Positions 20,707-24,428 of a stretch of 24,428 nt of DNA are shown here, one piece after another (within the stretch, counting starts at the first letter, position 1; each line of letters starts with the position of its first letter). Made by a program: the position numbers and the translations under genes. Source of the DNA: Lojkania enalia (taxonomy: Eukaryota > Ascomycota > Dothideomycetes > Pleosporales); contig ML986929.1 in the NCBI GenBank assembly GCA_010094045.1, positions 1 to 24,428 on the forward strand, in the 5' to 3' direction. The notes beneath the pieces were generated by a model. That model was not told the DNA's origin. It did no database searches and was given only the letters and a program-made list of their open reading frames with translations.

Positions 20707-21079
20707 ATCGATGAAGTTATGGTGAAGGAATATGAATAGGTGGCCAAACAATGACTTGATTTATGGGAGAATATTCCAGAGTTGTGCGTGGTGAGAATAT
20801 GTACGTATGGTGTAGATGACCGTGTATTTGTAATATTCGCCCCACTTCGCGTATTCGGTCACGATGTAAGCTCGTATGGACCCTGCAAACCTAAAATGGC
20901 CCGTCGAGGCCTAACAATCCTTGACACTTCGCCTATGGGGAGAGTTATGGACAACCCTACGAATGGTATTTATGACCCCACAAATAATAATAATCATTAG
21001 CACCTACAATCTAATCGGATTTTATTAAATGTAGTCGGAGTTAGGATATTTTATTATTCTACTTTTTATTCATACTAGA
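20707..21079. promoter_or_regulatory. Presumed promoter region of the dienelactone hydrolase gene
   Basis: Upstream of the minus-strand hydrolase gene, with normal composition becoming AT-rich towards 21,000. No distinct TATA or CCAAT element can be singled out. A 72-codon plus-strand frame at 20782-21000 has no coding signature. Confidence 0.35.
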
Positions 21080-21162
21080 ATTAACGTGTGTATACAGTTA
21101 CCCCCACCACACCTTTAGTTGAGCCTACCAACCAATTTCTCAAGGACCCAAGCGCGTTGGTG

Positions 21163-21225
21163 CGGCTATTTATTGGATGGTATGGCTTAGTCAGCTATTG
21201 GTGGAGTTAGCTTTATAAATAGCCG
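21163..21225. repeat. Perfect 11-base inverted repeat with a TATA-like word
   Basis: CGGCTATTTAT at 21163-21173 is matched by ATAAATAGCCG at 21215-21225. The right arm overlaps TATAAATA. The surrounding 21,080-21,290 keeps non-RIP composition although the next 2.7 kb are RIP-degraded. It may be the LTR or end of a mobile element, but no partner copy is present in the window. Confidence 0.55.
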
Positions 21226-21290
21226 ACCCCCTATTAAAACTCTGCTGCTATAATTTGCTCGCTAAAACCGTAGGAAGTATAAGTTGAATT

Positions 21291-21859
21291 ATTTAGAATA
21301 TATTACTAATATATTGCTAACAACTTTAGGTATTACTTTAGATATTATTAAGAGCTGAGAACTCCTATCTAATATAGAGAATAAAATACTATATAATAGT
21401 AATATTAACGAATTTATTATACGAAAACCTGCTAATAGAATATAGGATAGATGCTCTATAGATAGTTAGAAGGAGGAAAAGATCGATACTAAGATAAAAA
21501 CTATATACTATTAGGTTAGAAATATATTCTTATTATTATCTAAGATGCAGGCGTCTCTATTATAGTACTAACTTCTAGAATATATAACCCTCTTATAATA
21601 GGGACAATTTCCTATACTATTCTCCTTCTAAAATATTCTTAAACGTCTAATTTTAGGTATATATACTATATTTATATAGATCCTACTAGAGCTACTATAA
21701 AGATAGTACTTTAAAATACTTAATAGATAGTATTCTATTACTAATACGTTTATAATATATTAATAAGCTATTAGTTCTAATATTATTAGAAATAGAAGGG
21801 TTTAGTTAAATATATAATATCTTCCTTTCTAGGTAGACTAGTAATAAAGTATTAATATA
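21291..21859. other. RIP-degraded DNA before the nested transposons
   Basis: TA-saturated and without usable frames. Composition changes within about 50 bases near 21,270-21,300. No element identified. Confidence 0.6.
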
Positions 21860-22968
21860 ACGTATCTTATAAGTAAGCGGCCTATATAAGTAAATAGTTT
21901 ACTCTATTACTAAAATATAACACCTAAGCTTTTAATAATAATATAATAATAAAATAATAAGAATATAGTCTAAAACGAGAATTAAGTAAACTTAGCTCTC
22001 TTAGCTATTAAAAGAGGCTAAATAAATAGTAAAAGATATACTACTTTAATATTTAATATAATTTAAATAACTATATACTAATAATACGCTAGAATCTACT
22101 TACAGTATAATTATAAATCTAACTTAAAGAGACTAATAAAACTTAAAGAGGAGGTTATTATCTAATATATACTTAACCTAGATTCGCGAGGATTTACGCC
22201 TATCTTAACTACTATATAAAATATAGCTAATAGCTTACTTACTAAATATAGTATAGGCTAGATTAGTATATATTAGCTTAGGAACTTTATTAGACATACT
22301 CCTAAGCTTAAGATATACTTAAATTAGTCTTATAATTGCTAGAGAGCTTTATATAAAAATTCTAAGATAATTAAAGGCTAGTTTAAGCTTATATAGTATA
22401 TTAAGAAGAAGTATAGTATTATAGATAAGAATATATATAACTTTAACGAATCTAGCTTTTAAATAAGTATTATCTTATTACAACTAGTTATTATAGGTAT
22501 AGAAAGATATAATTAACTAAAGATAATTTAATTAAGTAATTATAAATAGATTTTAGTAATTTAGAGGATTAATATTATTAGTTAGATATTCCTACCCTTT
22601 ATTATTATTACTAGCTACTACTATCTCTCTATCTAGTATAAAAGTAATAATATACCTAAGAACTAGGCTATTATAGTTAGTAAAAACAGCTAGATAATAT
22701 ATAAACTTAGTATTAAGTAGTTAAAATACTTTTATAAATATATAAGAGATTATATAATAGGTGCGTATTAACTACTAATCTTTAATAGCTATAACAGTTA
22801 TAACTTACTTAATTTCTAGAAACTCTATAAGGAATAGAGTATTATTCTACTCTATATACTAGCTTATTTATTATATCTATTATAGCTACTATATATAGGC
22901 TACTTCTTACTATTAAAGCGTATATATAGAAATTAGATCTTAGTCTTAATATATAATTATATTAACTA
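21860..22968 (+). mobile_element. pogo/Fot1-type transposon, family B copy 2, interrupted
   Basis: It starts ACGTATCTTATAAGTAAGCGG after a TA at 21858-21859, matching the family B terminus. The plus strand follows family B copy 1, including CTTAACCTAGATTCGCGAGG near 22,185. The transposase relic is visible at about 22,750-22,930: LLIFNSYNSYNLLNF (family LLIxDGHxSHNxLxF, catalytic Asp to Asn), KLYKE, and GYFLLLKRIY (family GCFSPLKRxY). Homology stops at 22968, where a family A element begins at a TA, so the 3' part of this copy must lie beyond the nested insertion or be lost. Inactive. Confidence 0.83.
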
Positions 22969-24046
22969 ACGTATTCTACTATTAAAGCGGCCAAACTATT
23001 AAAGCGGCTACTTTTTCTTAGTATTATAAATACTATATATAAACTATAATAAATCTACAATACGACCTTCTATTAATTTAACAAGAAGGTAGAATTGAGC
23101 TTACCTTACAGGCGTATAAATTAGGCCAGTTTAAGAGCGTGTAACACGCTACTATAGCTTTTAATATATAATATTAATAACTCTCTACTCAACTTTATAG
23201 AATCGCGTTTCGCTCTTATATACAACCAAATCGCTAGAAGCTTATAGTAACTAAAGAATAAATAATCGTATAATATATTCTTAACCTTAATTCGCGAGGA
23301 TTTACGCCCTAGCTATATAAAGTAGTAGATATAGTAGATAAACTATTAGATATACGTAGTAGAATATCTATAGAAAAGAATTAGCTTAAACAATTTATAG
23401 CGCGTATAAATAAGCTTAAAATAGCTTTTAATCGAGTAAAAGATTGCTAAAGAATAAAACAAGAGAATTTAGAGGTTATTAACGCGTAGTTTAAACTTAT
23501 ATAAAATACAATTATAAAATATAGTATATATAATAATAATATCTACAATTTTAATAAGATAGACTTTTAGATAGGTATTATTAGTACTATAAAGGTTGTT
23601 ATAGGTTTAGAATATTATATAAGACCTACTCTTATATAGTTAAATAATCGCGAGTAGGTTATAGTTATCTAGAGTATCTATACTACTACGTATACGACCC
23701 TACTATTTATTATCTATAAAGGATATATCTATATCTCTATATAGTATAAAGAAGTAGGTATACTATACAATTGGAAAATTTTAGTCTCTAAGAACGGTTG
23801 GACAAATAATATGCTTAGTTTTAAGTAGCTAAAGTACTTTAATAAGTATATAAAGATGCGTTAGGTAGGGTTATATAGGCTACTTATTTTAGACGGCTAT
23901 AAAAGCCACCTTAACTAGAAATTTAAAGATTACTACCTTATACGAAAGATTCTAATACTTTATATACCTTCTTATTTATTATATATACTTCAGCCTTTTA
24001 ATATAGTTTACTTCTTACTATTAAAGCTAAAGTACTCGCAGCATAT
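22969..24046 (+). mobile_element. pogo/Fot1-type transposon, family A copy 2, interrupted by an LTR element
   Basis: It starts ACGTATTCTACTATTAAAGC directly after TA (22967-22968) and aligns over 1078 bases with family A copy 1 (1932 to about 3010) with no indel I could see. It shows the same relic: YNFNKIDF at about 23544-23567, LLILDG at about 23880-23897, and PSYLLYILQPFN. Differences between the two copies are essentially all C/T or G/A, and this copy keeps more CG and GC-rich words, so it is less mutated. Homology ends at CGCAGCATAT, 24046. Confidence 0.88.
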
Positions 24047-24325
24047 TGTAACGGCGCAGGCAAGACAATGGGTCCGAATGCGGCACGAATCTACTCAGAG
24101 GCATATGGGAGTGCGTGGGGGTTCAGGGACCTAGGAATTCCATTGACACCTATAGGCCTTGTACGAAAGGATATAGAAGAACTACCAAGCTACTTATGAG
24201 GGAGTGTGCAACTATATACGGAAGGGAAAAGGGGTAGAACCAGGGGTAGGATAAGATAAGCGAAAAGCTTTGGGATAAGGTTGTATATGAAGCTTTTCGT
24301 GGAACGATTTCTTTGCATCGTTACA
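24047..24325 (+). mobile_element. Probable LTR of a retrotransposon, not RIP-degraded
   Basis: The 279 bases open with TGTAACG and close with CGTTACA, a 7-base perfect inverted repeat of the TG...CA type that bounds LTRs. They break family A copy 2 cleanly, and their composition is normal (CA and TG common). The sequence after 24325 (CTACCCCCCTCCTCG) does not repeat the CATAT before 24047. So this is not a simple solo LTR; it is either the 5' LTR of an element continuing past the window or a rearranged end. No internal coding region is visible in the remaining 103 bases, so superfamily cannot be assigned. Confidence 0.6.
24261..24299 (+). repeat. Stem-loop inside the putative LTR
   Basis: CGAAAAGCTT at 24261-24270 pairs perfectly with AAGCTTTTCG at 24290-24299 around a 19-base loop. 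It could be a fold in the transcript near an LTR polyadenylation or R region; this is inference. Confidence 0.6.
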
Positions 24326-24428
24326 CTACCCCCCTCCTCGTAGGCTGATAGTCCCTATCTGCGCTGGTTCGGGAGGGAATCGGGGCTGTTACGGATGGGT
24401 TCCAGTATAAAGAAATTTCTTCGAGGAG
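24326..24428 (+). other. Sequence downstream of the LTR, window end
   Basis: Begins with a C-rich run (CTACCCCCCTCCTCG) and continues with normal composition. If the LTR call is right, this is the primer-binding and leader region, but I see no match to a common tRNA 3' end. Confidence 0.35.

Noticed and set aside
24047..24325. Solo LTR
   Set aside because: The bases after the right end do not repeat those before the left end, so no target duplication supports a solo LTR; a longer element cut by the window edge is preferred.
1..24428. tRNA genes and CRISPR arrays
   Set aside because: No T-loop/anticodon arrangement and no regularly spaced repeat-spacer pattern was found by eye.

Overview
This window comes from the nuclear genome of a filamentous ascomycete, most likely a Pezizomycotina fungus and possibly a Dothideomycete. 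The genes have short introns of 52-59 bases. The families present are typical of these fungi: an ankyrin/CorA-like membrane protein, a DH-PH Rho-GEF with a fungal N-terminal region, a dienelactone hydrolase and a UPF0303 protein. The gene-containing island lies between two extremely AT-rich blocks in which CpA and TpG dinucleotides are almost absent and TpA is everywhere. That pattern is the mark of repeat-induced point mutation (RIP).

Layout. Positions 1 to about 7,130 are RIP-degraded DNA. Within them I could delimit two complete pogo/Fot1-type DNA transposons with terminal inverted repeats (TIRs) and TA target duplications: family A at 1932-3779 on the plus strand and family B at 5116-6983 on the minus strand. 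From about 7,130 to 7,380 the composition changes through an A10-G16 tract into normal gene space. A broken protein-kinase gene follows (7426-8487, minus). Four apparently intact genes come next, all on the minus strand: the ankyrin-repeat/CorA-like protein (8957-12739), the UPF0303 heme-degrading-domain protein (14324-14887), a four-exon RhoGEF (16869-19516) and a two-exon dienelactone hydrolase with a GC-AG intron (19898-20706). Between the second and third lies a plus-strand coding remnant (15526-16032). Its frame is held for about 168 codons but carries eight stops, all explicable by C-to-T change on the sense strand.

From about 21,290 to 24,046 the sequence is again RIP-degraded and holds a nested structure. 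A family B element (from 21860) is interrupted at a TA by a family A element (from 22969). That element is cut at 24046 by sequence that looks like the LTR of a retrotransposon (24047-24325, TGTAACG...CGTTACA) with non-RIP composition, which runs off the window end. The inferred order of events is B, then A, then RIP, then a later LTR insertion.

The intact genes do not form an obvious pathway. The kinase remnant borders the degraded compartment, and the plus-strand remnant sits well inside the gene island. I found no RNA genes, no CRISPR array and no convincing new defence or biosynthetic system. The most interesting material is genome-evolutionary: RIP decay, nested transposons, cryptic pseudogenes and unusual splice or active-site details.
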